Shown: positions 33,323-43,061 of the stretch, piece after piece | Layout: the number at the start of each line of letters is the position of its first letter | Position numbering within the stretch: position 1 is the first letter of the stretch | From: UBA6168 sp041392505 | Lineage (GTDB): Bacteria > Bacteroidota > Bacteroidia > Chitinophagales > Saprospiraceae | Direction of reading: 5' to 3' | Assembly: GCA_041392505.1 (NCBI GenBank) | Contig: JAWKLX010000047.1 | Coordinates: 1 to 64,000 of the forward strand | DNA: 64,000 nucleotides | Notes under the pieces: generated by a model | The model's input: the letters and a program-made list of their open reading frames with translations, nothing else | What the model was told of the DNA's origin: nothing | Database searches by the model: none | Made by a program: the position numbers and the translations under genes

Positions 33323-36097
33323 TTATGGCTGGGTAGCTTTTTCAAAATCACCAGCTTTTACAAAGACCAATTTATTGATGTCAATGTATTTCGCCATGAC
33401 TTTATTCACTTGCTCTGGCGTAAGCGACTGTATTTTCTTTTCCATATCGGCATCCCACATCATGTTGCGGTCAAGCTGCAAGTAATTGTTCAAAGTAGAA
33501 GACATAGACCGATCGTTGGAGCGGTTCATGCCACGGCTTTGAATATAACCGGATTTAGCAGCCTCCAATTCTTCAGCAGTAAAACCATCTTTCAAAACTT
33601 TCTGGATCTCTTCTTTATAGGCAGCTTCCAATTTGGCAGCATTTTCCGGCGCATACATAGCGTAAGACCCAAACATGCCCGACCGCTCGTAAGCGCTGGC
33701 ATTCAAGAAGGATCCAACACCATAACTCAACCCTTCCTGCTGGCGGATACGGGTAGCCAAGCGGGAATTGAGAAAGCCGCCACCCAGCATGAAATTGCCC
33801 ATGACCAATGCCGGATAATCCGGGTCGCTGTCCTGAATGTTCAACGGCATCCCAGCAAAGAACATAGCGTTAGCCTTATCCGGTGTGTTGATGGTTTCGT
33901 TGACTGGCTTGATTTCTTGGTATGGATCGGGTATGCGGGTGTAACCTTTGGGGCTTTTCCATCCATCAAAAGTTTCCAAGATGGTCTTTTTCACTGCCGC
34001 TTCATCGAAGTCGCCGACTACCGCCATCGTCGCATCCGTTGTACCGTAGAAGCTTTTGTAAAAATCTTTTACCTCATCGAGGGTCAGGTTATTCACGGCT
34101 TCAATTTCTTCTTCAAATGTCATTACATATCGCACATCGCCTTTAGGGTAAGGATTCATGATGCGGCTGAATTTTTTGTTGGCAATTGCCTGAGGTTCAC
34201 TTTGCTGCGATTCAATGCCTGCCAATTCTTCTTCTTTTAGCTTCGCAAATTCTTCCTCAGAAAAAGCTGGGTCTTTGAGCATTTTGCCCACTAGTTCGAT
34301 AACCTCCACTAAGTAGTTTTCCTCCGTGGTTATCATTACACTAGCTGAACTTGAGCCACCAAAAATTCTTACCGTTGCCTTCAGCCGATCCAATTCATCT
34401 TGGATCTGTTGACGGGTCATATCGCTGGTACCTTTATCAAGCATGGAAGCGACGAACTGGCCAGCTGTTTCTTTTCCTTTCAAACTGTTCATGTCCCCAA
34501 AACGCAAAGTCAAGCGGGCATCAACGGAATTGCCGCGGGTCTGTTTGGGCAATAATGCCACTTCTATACTGTTCCTCTTTCCGCTGTCTTCAATGCGGTC
34601 AGTCCTTTTTTCGATATTTTCAGGGGAAGGATCGAAGTCCTCCCCTTCGGCAATTGCTTCTTTCCCTTTATACCCTTCCAGCAATTTCTGGACATCAGGC
34701 GCATCTGGAATTTCGGCCCGGTCTGGTGATTTGTCCGGAATGAATTTACCAATAGTCCGGTTGGAGGATTTGAGGTATTTACGGGCAACGCTCAGCACAT
34801 CGGCGGCCGTTACTTTTTCTACATTGTCGCGGAAAAGGAAAGACAATCTCCAATCCCCCATGGCAATGTATTCGCTGGCCCGGCGACCAACGCTGCCCGA
34901 GTCTTTGAACCCTTGTTCCCAATATTTTAAAATGCGCTTCCGAGCACGTTCAATTTCTTCGTCGCTGGGTGGGTTGGTCAGAATTTCGTCCAAGGTAGCC
35001 AGCATAATCTTTTCTGCTTCTTCCAATGAATTCTCCATCCGCACATCGGCATTGATATAAAGGAATCCGCCCTCTTTCAATCCAGGAGCAAAAGACCAAA
35101 CAGAGGGAGATTTTTTTGTTTCAACCAAGGCTTTGTACAAACGGCCAGAAGGTTCGTTGGTCAATATTTCATCTAAAACTGCAATCGCTGCGTAGTCGGG
35201 ATGCGGGCCTGGAGGGGTATGATAAGCAGCCGACACTACCTGCACATCGCCTGACCGCCGGAGGGTAACAAAACGTTCTCCGTCTTGCGTCGGCTCTTTG
35301 GTATAGGTAGGGATGAGTTCCCGCTCTGGCCTTGGCAATTTCCCAAAATATTCTTTGATCATGCCGAGTGTTTCCTCTTGATCAATTTTGCCTGCTACGA
35401 CCAGCACGGCATTATCTGGCTGGTAATATTTTTTGTAAAAAGCTTGTAGCCGCTCGATTGGCACATTTTCCAAATCGGCCCTTGCACCAATGGTGGTGTT
35501 GCCGTAGTTGTGCCAGATATAAGAAGTCGCCAATACCCGTTCCATGAGGATGCTGGTCGGGCTGTTCTCACCAATTTCAAATTCATTCCGTACGACGGTC
35601 ATCTCACTCTCGAGGTCTTTTTTGGCGATGTAGGAATTGACCATCCGGTCGGCTTCCATGTCCAGTGCCCAGCGGAGGTTTTCTTCGGTAGCGTTGAAAG
35701 TTTCGAAGTAGTTGGTGCGGTCGTACCACGTTGTCCCGTTCGGCCTTGCGCCATGCTCCGTTAATTCCTGTGGAATATCCGGATGGTTGGGAGTACCTTT
35801 GAAAACCATGTGTTCCAGGAGGTGCGCCATACCCGTTTCGCCATAGCCTTCGTGGCGGCTGCCGACGAGGTAAGTGATGTTGACGGTAATGGTTGGTTTG
35901 GACTGATCAGGGAACAATAGAATCTTCAATCCATTGCTTTTCATCTGATACTCAGTGATACCTTCGACGGAGGTAATTTTTTCGATGCCATCAGGCAATT
36001 TGATGGGCTTGTCGGCGCTTTGGGCAAAGGCCATGCTGCCGATGAAGAGCCCTAAAGCGAGCGTCCACAGTCGAGCGTAAATGTTTATACTTTTCAT
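33323..36097 (-). CDS. M16 family zinc metalloprotease
   Basis: The 924-residue exported protease has a signal near residues 8-26 (LWTLALGLFIGSMAFA) and two M16 halves. The first has the inverted zinc motif H92-L-L-E-H96 with the third ligand expected in the helix ENLRWALDMEAD (about 76 residues later). The second half (from about residue 500) lacks the motif but has the R/Y-rich GGGFLNSRLATRIRQQEGLS. This is the PqqL/pitrilysin-like layout of many Bacteroidota periplasmic peptidases. It is a single gene. The DNA is GC-richer than the genes to its left. Heptamer repeats (GTGATTA) lie just upstream at 36100-36135. Confidence 0.93.
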   Translation of the reverse strand: MKSINIYARLWTLALGLFIGSMAFAQSADKPIKLPDGIEKITSVEGITEYQMKSNGLKILLFPDQSKPTITVNITYLVGSRHEGYGETGMAHLLEHMVFKGTPNHPDIPQELTEHGARPNGTTWYDRTNYFETFNATEENLRWALDMEADRMVNSYIAKKDLESEMTVVRNEFEIGENSPTSILMERVLATSYIWHNYGNTTIGARADLENVPIERLQAFYKKYYQPDNAVLVVAGKIDQEETLGMIKEYFGKLPRPERELIPTYTKEPTQDGERFVTLRRSGDVQVVSAAYHTPPGPHPDYAAIAVLDEILTNEPSGRLYKALVETKKSPSVWSFAPGLKEGGFLYINADVRMENSLEEAEKIMLATLDEILTNPPSDEEIERARKRILKYWEQGFKDSGSVGRRASEYIAMGDWRLSFLFRDNVEKVTAADVLSVARKYLKSSNRTIGKFIPDKSPDRAEIPDAPDVQKLLEGYKGKEAIAEGEDFDPSPENIEKRTDRIEDSGKRNSIEVALLPKQTRGNSVDARLTLRFGDMNSLKGKETAGQFVASMLDKGTSDMTRQQIQDELDRLKATVRIFGGSSSASVMITTEENYLVEVIELVGKMLKDPAFSEEEFAKLKEEELAGIESQQSEPQAIANKKFSRIMNPYPKGDVRYVMTFEEEIEAVNNLTLDEVKDFYKSFYGTTDATMAVVGDFDEAAVKKTILETFDGWKSPKGYTRIPDPYQEIKPVNETINTPDKANAMFFAGMPLNIQDSDPDYPALVMGNFMLGGGFLNSRLATRIRQQEGLSYGVGSFLNASAYERSGMFGSYAMYAPENAAKLEAAYKEEIQKVLKDGFTAEELEAAKSGYIQSRGMNRSNDRSMSSTLNNYLQLDRNMMWDADMEKKIQSLTPEQVNKVMAKYIDINKLVFVKAGDFEKATQP

Positions 36098-36343
36098 GGT
36101 TTAGTGATTAGTGATTATTAAATAGTGATTAGGCGAATGGAAATTTGGGGGTATATTTTAAATAATTAAAATGGGCATGAAGATAAGCAGGTGGCGGCTT
36201 CTTAATGAAATTGCTGTAAGGGATTCAGTCAGAATTAAGACAGAAGACCAGATAGCTTAGATCAATGAAAATTTTGCTGCACCTTCTTTGGAATAATAGA
36301 CAACCTTGACTTTGGAATGTTGTATAGCGATAAGAGTAATGAT

Positions 36344-37516
36344 TTATTTCACCTGCTTTTTTACTGCCTCTATTTCAAAATCAATTCCATGATGTTCGAT
36401 ACCCATTTCTTTTGCCTTTTCATAATGTTCCAGAGCGTCCTTATGTTGCCATTTTTTTTCAAAATATTTGCCCAAATAAAAATAATTATATGGGGAAGCG
36501 GCATCTATTTCGATAGCTTTTTGAAGGTCGTCATAGGCGGCCTCCATATCGTTATTTTTCAATTTTGCGTACCCCCGGTTGCGGTGGGCGTCCGCCAATT
36601 TAGGTTCAAAATGAATAGCTGAAGAAAATTCCTGAATCGCTAAATCCACCTCGCCCATTTCCAATAAAACCAGTCCTTTGTTATTGACCGTACGGGCGTT
36701 TGCGTAATCTTTATGCAGTGCGGTGTTCAGACAGTTGAGTGCTTTTTCGTGCTCGCCTTTTTTTAAAAACAGCGAACCGAGGTTGGCATAGTCTTCTGTT
36801 TGAAATTTGAAATTGTTGTAATATTCTTCAAAATATGCCGCCGCTTCACCAACGTTTCCAGCTTTCTCCAAACACTCGCATAACAGTCGGTATATTTCCC
36901 TTTTTTTAAAACCATTATTTAAAACTATTTTTAATTCCGCTGCCGCTTCACCATATTTTTTTTCATGATGTTTTTTGACTGCTTTAAAATATTCATCTGG
37001 AAAAGTTGTCTCTTGCAACAGCCTTTTCAACTGATACCCATCACTATAAATAAAACTCCCATCATGCAAATAAAGCGGTGATTTATTTGGAAATATATTG
37101 ACGATAAAATCCCATATCGCGGAGAAAATAAATACGCCGAAAATAGAAGCCGTCGCATCACTTGCCCCATTTTTCACCATATATAAAATTAAAAAAGCGG
37201 AAATAATAATACTCATCAATGGCCCACCCAAAATGGTGATTAATTCCGGTATTAAATACCCCGAACTTTTATGGCTGCACAAACCAATATTCCAATCCGC
37301 CACATTGAATTTTAAATAAAGCGTCAGCCGACCAAAGTTTAATTTTACACTCTTTGAAACATCCCCATAACTGCCAACATAAACAGTGACCGGCCCATCG
37401 GTAAATAGCAACGCGGGGATAGCATGCCCCATTTCGTGAAAGAAGGTAGTGATGGATCGAGAGAGGAGGACAAGGACGATCCAGAGGAGGACGGTGAGCA
37501 TGCCGATAAAAATCAT
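36344..37516 (-). CDS. M50-type membrane peptidase fused to TPR repeats
   Basis: The 390-residue protein has an N-terminal membrane domain with H27-E-M-G-H31 in the first or second membrane segment, the M50 zinc motif, and further segments to about residue 140. From about 165 to the end it is a TPR array (AAAYFEEYYNNFKFQTEDYA, HEKALNCLNTALHKDYANAR, DDLQKAIEIDAASPYNYFYL). The second M50 metal ligand (an NxxPxxxLDG-type motif) is replaced by a looser NIFPNKSP. It could be a site-2-protease-like enzyme or an inactive scaffold. It starts 9 bases after the stop of the papain-like protease gene, so the two form an operon. Confidence 0.75.
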   Translation of the reverse strand: MIFIGMLTVLLWIVLVLLSRSITTFFHEMGHAIPALLFTDGPVTVYVGSYGDVSKSVKLNFGRLTLYLKFNVADWNIGLCSHKSSGYLIPELITILGGPLMSIIISAFLILYMVKNGASDATASIFGVFIFSAIWDFIVNIFPNKSPLYLHDGSFIYSDGYQLKRLLQETTFPDEYFKAVKKHHEKKYGEAAAELKIVLNNGFKKREIYRLLCECLEKAGNVGEAAAYFEEYYNNFKFQTEDYANLGSLFLKKGEHEKALNCLNTALHKDYANARTVNNKGLVLLEMGEVDLAIQEFSSAIHFEPKLADAHRNRGYAKLKNNDMEAAYDDLQKAIEIDAASPYNYFYLGKYFEKKWQHKDALEHYEKAKEMGIEHHGIDFEIEAVKKQVK

Positions 37517-37525
37517 GAGCTGTGC

Positions 37526-39094
37526 TTACTTATCAATCTCAATCACCGTCGCCACGACATTTTTCCCATTCAGATCACAACTAAACTCCACGGCATCCGG
37601 GGCAGCAAACTGCACATTAGGCACTTCTTCCTGAGCGACGGCATCCCGTACTTTTCCGAGGTAGGAGGATTGACGGCTGGCATTGATGCGACTGTTCAGC
37701 ACGTTCCAGTCCAATTCTGCTTTTGAAACTACCACTGCAATGTAATCCCGATTACCCAAGTCGTCGGGGGTCATAGAATGATCTCGTGGAAAGAGGCGGG
37801 TGCCAGTGATGCCACAGTAAGGCGAATGCTTTTCTGTATACGGGAACAGCACATAGCTCGACCCGTCAGTTTCTTGCCCAAAAACATAGACATAACATTC
37901 AATGGAATTGGTAATGGCCACTTTGAATTTGGTGTCCTTCGACATCGGGGAGCGGGTGCGGAAGGTGCGGTCGCCGACTTCCCGCAAGGGGATCAGTGTT
38001 TGCGAGTTATTTTCAACAAGACCAAACTTGATGGCCAATTTATCCGGATCGTACTTAGCGGCGTTGCCCATCGGGTAGAGACCGTAAGCTTCTTTGGTAA
38101 AATTTTGGAAATCTTGGTAGGTGATTTTCGCTGTTCCATTCCTACCCCACTCTGGGCCCCAGGAGTTCATTATTTGGACAGTTTGTTCGTTGTCGTCGTA
38201 GCCGATCACGCACATAGCATGCCCACTGAAACCATATTGTTGGTAGTCCCGCTGGGTGGGCCGCCAATATTCCTGCCCAACCATTTGGTGCATAAACGTA
38301 CCACCAACCATCATCCCGATGACCACGGGAGCACCGGCTGCAAGGTGTTGGCGAACACCGTTCATGTCAATGCCAAAATCACGGGCACCGTTGGAAAGAC
38401 GGTTGAACCCTTTGATGCGGTATTGAGAAGCGGCGGTCTGCTGCGAACTCGAAGCCCGCTTGCTGCAAGAGCGCTCATCGTAACTAAACTCAGTAAATGG
38501 GAGATCGCCGTTTCGTTGGAGAAATTCCATGGCGTTGTTCATGTAAGCGCCTTGACAGCCATCCAACGCAATGTGGTTGTACAAAAAGGAGGGACTAAAC
38601 GCCACATTGTTAGGGTTTTGGCCAGTAGCCCTCGCCTGTAAAATCGTGCGGGCACCATAGGAACTGGCCCAACCGACACAGGAACCCTGTTGCCCTTGGT
38701 GCATGCGCTTAGGCGCATAATCCAACAAGGAAACGGAGGCAGGCAACTTCGGATCACCAAATGCGGTGGAGGTCGACAAAGGCTCATAAACGTCCGCTTT
38801 GTAATATTCTTCCTCGCTAAGTGCCGCCCCAAAAGAAAACTGTTCTACGGAATCATCCCCGCCTCCAATGCCGCCACCGCCTGCCGAGGGCCCTAAAAGG
38901 CTATCACTTCCGCCCAAGAAGAAGAACCAAATTGCACCACCAATAATGGCGAGCATCATCAATTTTTTGTTTTTAAAAAGGATCGGAAGTAGCAATGGAA
39001 GTAGGCCGCCTAAGCCACTGCCACCTTGGTTGTTGCGGGGGTTATTTCTCCGGGGCTGTTGGCGTTCCGGGTCTTGTTCCATTCTGATAGGCAT
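37526..39094 (-). CDS. Papain-family (C1) cysteine protease with membrane anchor and DUF4384-like domain
   Basis: The 522-residue protein has a Gly/Asn/Arg-rich N-terminus and a membrane segment (residues about 46-60). The C1 catalytic domain has Cys139 (GQQGSCVGWASS), His292 (SGHAMCVIGYDD) and Asn310 (IMNSWGPEWG), with the oxyanion Gln at 136. From about residue 345 a DUF4384-like beta domain follows (FKVAITNSIECYVYVFGQET), a module that often accompanies surface proteases and caspase-like proteins. No propeptide or signal cleavage site is seen; the protease would face the periplasm or cytoplasm depending on anchor orientation. It is the first gene of an operon with the M50/TPR gene. Confidence 0.85.
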   Translation of the reverse strand: MPIRMEQDPERQQPRRNNPRNNQGGSGLGGLLPLLLPILFKNKKLMMLAIIGGAIWFFFLGGSDSLLGPSAGGGGIGGGDDSVEQFSFGAALSEEEYYKADVYEPLSTSTAFGDPKLPASVSLLDYAPKRMHQGQQGSCVGWASSYGARTILQARATGQNPNNVAFSPSFLYNHIALDGCQGAYMNNAMEFLQRNGDLPFTEFSYDERSCSKRASSSQQTAASQYRIKGFNRLSNGARDFGIDMNGVRQHLAAGAPVVIGMMVGGTFMHQMVGQEYWRPTQRDYQQYGFSGHAMCVIGYDDNEQTVQIMNSWGPEWGRNGTAKITYQDFQNFTKEAYGLYPMGNAAKYDPDKLAIKFGLVENNSQTLIPLREVGDRTFRTRSPMSKDTKFKVAITNSIECYVYVFGQETDGSSYVLFPYTEKHSPYCGITGTRLFPRDHSMTPDDLGNRDYIAVVVSKAELDWNVLNSRINASRQSSYLGKVRDAVAQEEVPNVQFAAPDAVEFSCDLNGKNVVATVIEIDK

Positions 39095-39405
39095 AAGTAT
39101 CTGTTTTTTGGCTTTTGAATAAAGACCGCTGAATGTTGGCTGTTACCGCTCAACTGCTGAGAGCCTTAATCAAAAGCAGTTTTTAGTTTTGGGAAATTAG
39201 ACGGGCAATTTAACAAAGGGTCAAGTATTTATTAAAAATCCTTTGTAGAAATCTATTCCTACAAAAATAAAAAGGGCTTTCTGAAATATGATATTTGGAA
39301 AGTTTTGAAGTTGACCGCCTTCATTCTGGATTACCGACTCCTCTATTATTTCATTTATCAAAATTCGTTTGCTTTTCCATTAAGCCCACCGCAGCCGATT
39401 GGTTG
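39095..39405. other. AT-rich intergenic region
   Basis: About 311 bases separate the C1 protease gene from the TPR lipoprotein gene on the same strand. I see no repeat, RNA gene or convincing promoter box; a plus-strand open frame reaching in from the right is antisense to the TPR gene. Confidence 0.4.
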
Positions 39406-40431
39406 TCATTTCTCCAGCCGCTTTACTCCCGCTTGGGCACTGGCAAAGTTGGGGTCGAAATTGAGGACCGTTTTGTAATCGGCCAAAGCCTGGGCGAAGT
39501 CCCCTTTTTTCTCAGCAGCAAACCCTCGGTGGAAGTAAGCATCTGGATATTGAGGGGCGTATTTCACAGCAATATCGAAGCAGTTGTACGCCTGTTGGAC
39601 AGAATCCATGTCAAGGTAAATGAGGCCGGTATTATAATACCCTTCCACGTATTGCGGGTCAATGGTATTGATCTTTTTATAAATCCTGATCGCCCCGGTG
39701 AGATCGTTTTTTTTGTTGGACAAATAATAAGCCTTGGCATGTAAGGCTTCAATGTTGTTGGAGTCGATCCGCAAGGCGTTGTCGAAATATTTATCCACCA
39801 GAGGGGAATTTTTATCAGACAATAGCTGTGCAAGGTTGACCCAAGCATCGATCAAATTAGGGTCGTTCTCCACAGCGGCCTGAAATGCCCCCAAAGCCTC
39901 ATCAGTTCTCCCCATGTCTTTGAACGTCCTTCCGAACATGTAAAACATCTCGGCATTGAGCGGGTCAATGGCCCTTATTTGCTCAAGGGTGAAAAGTGCA
40001 TCGTTGTGCCGTTCTAAGATCAATTGGAACTCTGACAATTTCAGAAGAGTGGGGATTCTTTTGGGGAATACTTCCGCCGCCCGCTTCATCGTATTGAGCG
40101 CCATGCGGGATTTGTAATAATCCATGTACATGTCTGCTAAGACGTGGTAATATTCCGCTTTGGTGCTGTCCAGTTCGATGGCTTTTTCCAAATCAGCGAT
40201 GCCTTCGTCGTAATTTTCATTTTCATACCAAGCGCCAGCACGTGCTGCGTAGAGGGATGCGTTGTTGGGCGTTTCGGCAATCCGTTGGGTGAGTTTATCT
40301 ATGGTCGGGTGGCCGAAGGCTGGCTGGACGGTCTCTTCACCCATCGATTCCGATGGCGTTTCGTTGCCGCCACAGGAATAAACCAGTACAATGAAAAATG
40401 CAATTGCGAGTGATAAATAGTTCTTATTCAT
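39406..40431 (-). CDS. TPR-repeat lipoprotein
   Basis: The 341-residue protein has signal MNKNYLSLAIAFFIVLVYSC with lipobox Cys20. About seven TPR units follow (NYDEGIADLEKAIELDSTKA, GRTDEALGAFQAAVENDPNL, DFAQALADYKTVLNFDPNFA). It would sit in the periplasm on the inner or outer membrane and act as a protein-protein adaptor. Partners cannot be read. It ends with a standard TPR capping helix, so it seems complete. Confidence 0.85.
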   Translation of the reverse strand: MNKNYLSLAIAFFIVLVYSCGGNETPSESMGEETVQPAFGHPTIDKLTQRIAETPNNASLYAARAGAWYENENYDEGIADLEKAIELDSTKAEYYHVLADMYMDYYKSRMALNTMKRAAEVFPKRIPTLLKLSEFQLILERHNDALFTLEQIRAIDPLNAEMFYMFGRTFKDMGRTDEALGAFQAAVENDPNLIDAWVNLAQLLSDKNSPLVDKYFDNALRIDSNNIEALHAKAYYLSNKKNDLTGAIRIYKKINTIDPQYVEGYYNTGLIYLDMDSVQQAYNCFDIAVKYAPQYPDAYFHRGFAAEKKGDFAQALADYKTVLNFDPNFASAQAGVKRLEK

Positions 40432-40523
40432 AGCTGTAAAGTTAGGTTAGTGAATAGAAATTAGTGAGCAGCGATTTAGTTCAGTTGCTGACCGAAAATG
40501 CCAGCCATTGCATTTAAGACAAA

Positions 40524-41450
40524 TCAGGCCAGACGGAAACCTGGCGCCTCGTTCATCATTTCAAATAAAACACCTTCTTTCATGGCATAGGCGGAGGTGA
40601 TGATTTTATGGATATTGGCTTTTTTCAAAATAAAATGAATCAGAGCAAAGGCCACGACGATCAGCTCGGCCCTTTCGTTGGGGAGCTGTTCCATCGCATA
40701 TCGTTCGGACAATGAGGAGCGGACAACCTGATGGTGCATTTTATAATAGTCCGTTACTAGCACTTCTGTGAATAACGTATCGGGGGTCACCACGTGCCCA
40801 TGAAAACTTTCCACCACTTCAAACGAACCAGAAGCCCCCATCAACACAGGGGTTTGGTGCTCCGTTAAAGCATCGAATAGAGGGGCTAAAGTTTCCTCTA
40901 AAAACGCTTCTAATGCGGATAGCTGTCCTTCCGACAAGGGGTCTGTCTGATGAAAAGTAGAAAACAATACCTGCACCCCGATCGGGAAACTTTTTGACCA
41001 ATACACTTCTTTTCCGTCGGCAATGATGAATTCTACACTGCCACCTCCAATATCCATGATCAGCCCTTTTCCGGCAAAGGGCGGGACGGCCTGCAAAACC
41101 CCCAAATGAATAAACCTCGCCTCTTCTTCACCGGAAATTATTTGCACCTGAATGCCCGTTTCCTCTTCAACCGCTTTGATAAAATCTTGTCTGTTGGAGG
41201 CACGCCGCAAGGCTTCTGTACCAAACACTTTTAGGCGTTGGACGCCCAACCCGTTGACCAATTTTTTATAATCGGCCAAACAATCAACCCCTCGCCTAAA
41301 AGGTGTTTCCCCAATCGTATCCAACCCTTCTTGCCCGATGCGCACATAGCGCCGCTCCTTATGAACCCGGCGGATGCCTTGGTCATCATCCACATCTATT
41401 ACCAGCAGATGGAAAGTGTTTGTGCCACAATCGATAACTCCTAAGCGCAT
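40524..41450 (-). CDS. Ppx/GppA phosphatase family protein
   Basis: The 308-residue protein belongs to the ASKHA superfamily. Phosphate-1 loop DCGTNTFHLLVIDV starts at residue 7, the second loop is IMDIGGGSVEFIIA, and the acidic catalytic region is SGEEEARFIHLG. These enzymes remove terminal phosphates from polyphosphate or pppGpp. At 308 residues it is the short form without the C-terminal HD domain, so exopolyphosphatase or GppA specificity is not decided. It is a single gene, 83 bases downstream of a lipoprotein gene. Confidence 0.92.
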   Translation of the reverse strand: MRLGVIDCGTNTFHLLVIDVDDDQGIRRVHKERRYVRIGQEGLDTIGETPFRRGVDCLADYKKLVNGLGVQRLKVFGTEALRRASNRQDFIKAVEEETGIQVQIISGEEEARFIHLGVLQAVPPFAGKGLIMDIGGGSVEFIIADGKEVYWSKSFPIGVQVLFSTFHQTDPLSEGQLSALEAFLEETLAPLFDALTEHQTPVLMGASGSFEVVESFHGHVVTPDTLFTEVLVTDYYKMHHQVVRSSLSERYAMEQLPNERAELIVVAFALIHFILKKANIHKIITSAYAMKEGVLFEMMNEAPGFRLA

Positions 41451-41533
41451 ATTGGAAATAAGGTTTTTTTGAAACAGGGCTTTTAAATACGCTGATTCGA
41501 GTTTTAAGCCGAATCGTTCACATAGCCGTTTTT

Positions 41534-42049
41534 TTACTGCTGCTGCATGTTGTTGCGCAACTGTAGGGCTTGCTGAATCTGGCCATTGAAAAAGTCCACC
41601 CCTTCCTGTGTCATATAGTTGGCGTACTTGTTATTGTCTTTATCGTAAAAAACAAAAAAGGTGCAATTGGTATCGAAGTAAAAATCTGCCCGCAGCACAA
41701 TGTCTCCGTTAATTTGATAAGTAACGATGCCAGCAGGGTTGCACCCTGGTTTGATTGGTGCGGGTGTTTCGGCCACGTGCCTGATAGCATTTTGGATGGC
41801 TGGTTTTTCGCTCAAACTGGCGGTAAATGGATGGTAGTGATAGATATAGTCAATCTGTGTGCCTTCCTGAAAAATCTTTTGCAACAGTTCGAGCGGCACA
41901 CTGGGCAATGGTGGTGGCAGTTCGGCAGCAGTTGCTGGAGCGGGCTGGGCAGTAGTCGCTTGCCCGTCGTTTTGTTGGTCAGCCGACTGGCTGTTATTGC
42001 AAGAAAACAACAAACCAACCAAGGCAACATGAGTAAGGAAACGTATCAT
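41534..42049 (-). CDS. Hypothetical lipoprotein
   Basis: The 171-residue protein begins MIRFLTHVALVGLLFSC with lipobox Cys17, followed by a Gln/Ala/Pro-rich linker (residues about 18-48) and a small mixed domain with two Cys (KPGCNPAG, DTNCTFFVFYD). I do not recognise the family. It is likely tethered to a membrane facing the periplasm. Met 42049 was chosen over 42103 because only it gives a proper lipoprotein signal. Confidence 0.75.
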   Translation of the reverse strand: MIRFLTHVALVGLLFSCNNSQSADQQNDGQATTAQPAPATAAELPPPLPSVPLELLQKIFQEGTQIDYIYHYHPFTASLSEKPAIQNAIRHVAETPAPIKPGCNPAGIVTYQINGDIVLRADFYFDTNCTFFVFYDKDNNKYANYMTQEGVDFFNGQIQQALQLRNNMQQQ

Positions 42050-42259
42050 AATTTTGAGTTTTAAAAATCTGGCTGGAAAGATAAATAGAACTTTGTGCCC
42101 CATCCATTTCTTTATAAAATTTGTTTGGTAAGTAGGGCGAATCGATCCAATTTGTAGAAGGTTTTAGTTGGCCAGTCATTTTTATAAGCCGTTAACGAAA
42201 AGAGTGGCTACCTTTATTTTACATTCAGCAAAACGCAAACTCCCGTCCAATCAAAAGCC

Positions 42260-42952
42260 ATGTCAGAACAAAAAAAACGTATTTTAGACAGCATAACCGT
42301 TCCCCTTCAATTTATCCTATTGATCTGGGCAATTCATTTTTTCCAAATCATCACCGGGTTTGATTTTGGGAAATATGGGATATTCCCCAGGGAGTTTTTT
42401 GGGCTGCGGGGCGTTATTTTTTCCCCATTGATCCATTCCGACCTACGGCACTTGATTTCCAATTCGGCGCCCATGTTTGTGCTTTCGGTGATGATTATTT
42501 ATTTCTACCCCCGCGTGGCTAACCGCAGCATGTTGATGATTTATTTGCTGACGGGTTTGGCCGTTTGGATATTTGGCAGAAGGGTATTCCATATCGGTGC
42601 AAGTGGCGTTGTTTATGGTTTGGTTTCTTTCGTTTTTTGGATGGGCATTTTTAGGCGCAGCCTTAAATCCATCATTTTGGCCCTGATCGTAACGGTGCTT
42701 TACAGTGGTTATTTTTTGGGCATTCTGCCCAATCAGGAAGGCATTTCTTGGGAAAGCCATTTACTGGGTGGCATCGTTGGCATTTTCGCTGCCTACTGGT
42801 TTAAAGAACAAATCGAGATGGACGAGGAAGTTCAAAAAGCTTCTTGGGAAAATGAACCACTTGACAGCAAATATTTTCTGGAGCGGGATATTTTTGATAA
42901 AACAAAACTGGAGCGGGAGCAAGAACAGAACGGGAATAGTAACTTGTGGTAG
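42260..42952 (+). CDS. Rhomboid intramembrane serine protease
   Basis: The 230-residue protein has about six membrane segments. The catalytic pair is Ser115 in HIGASGVVYG and His167 in WESHLLGGIVG; the entry loop has HSDLRHLISNSAP, as in rhomboids. It cleaves membrane proteins within or near their membrane segment. The polar C-terminal 45 residues are probably cytoplasmic. It is a lone plus-strand gene in a minus-strand region, followed by a strong terminator. Confidence 0.9.
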   Translation: MSEQKKRILDSITVPLQFILLIWAIHFFQIITGFDFGKYGIFPREFFGLRGVIFSPLIHSDLRHLISNSAPMFVLSVMIIYFYPRVANRSMLMIYLLTGLAVWIFGRRVFHIGASGVVYGLVSFVFWMGIFRRSLKSIILALIVTVLYSGYFLGILPNQEGISWESHLLGGIVGIFAAYWFKEQIEMDEEVQKASWENEPLDSKYFLERDIFDKTKLEREQEQNGNSNLW

Positions 42953-42972
42953 ATGCTATCCGCCCAAAACAG

Positions 42973-43007
42973 AAAAGCCCCGTGGCGAATGCCACGGGGC
43001 TTTTTTA
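42973..43007. terminator. Terminator between rhomboid gene and glycan cluster
   Basis: AAAAGCCCCGTGGC and GCCACGGGGCTTTT pair perfectly over 14 bp with a GAAT loop and a T run. It serves the rhomboid gene and, in the other direction, the last glycosyltransferase gene. Confidence 0.9.
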
Positions 43008-43061
43008 TTTCTTTTATAGAGGCTTGAAGTAAGTACTTATTTCATAAAAATGAAAGTTGGC

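Noticed and set aside
33410..34240. Long plus-strand open frame of 276 codons
   Set aside because: It is antisense to the M16 protease gene, whose frame has clear motifs; the antisense translation has no family features.
34443..35060. Plus-strand open frame of 205 codons
   Set aside because: It is antisense to the M16 gene, with serine- and leucine-rich shadow composition.
37778..38641. Long plus-strand open frame of 287 codons
   Set aside because: It is antisense to the papain-like protease; the real frame shows Cys/His/Asn catalytic motifs.
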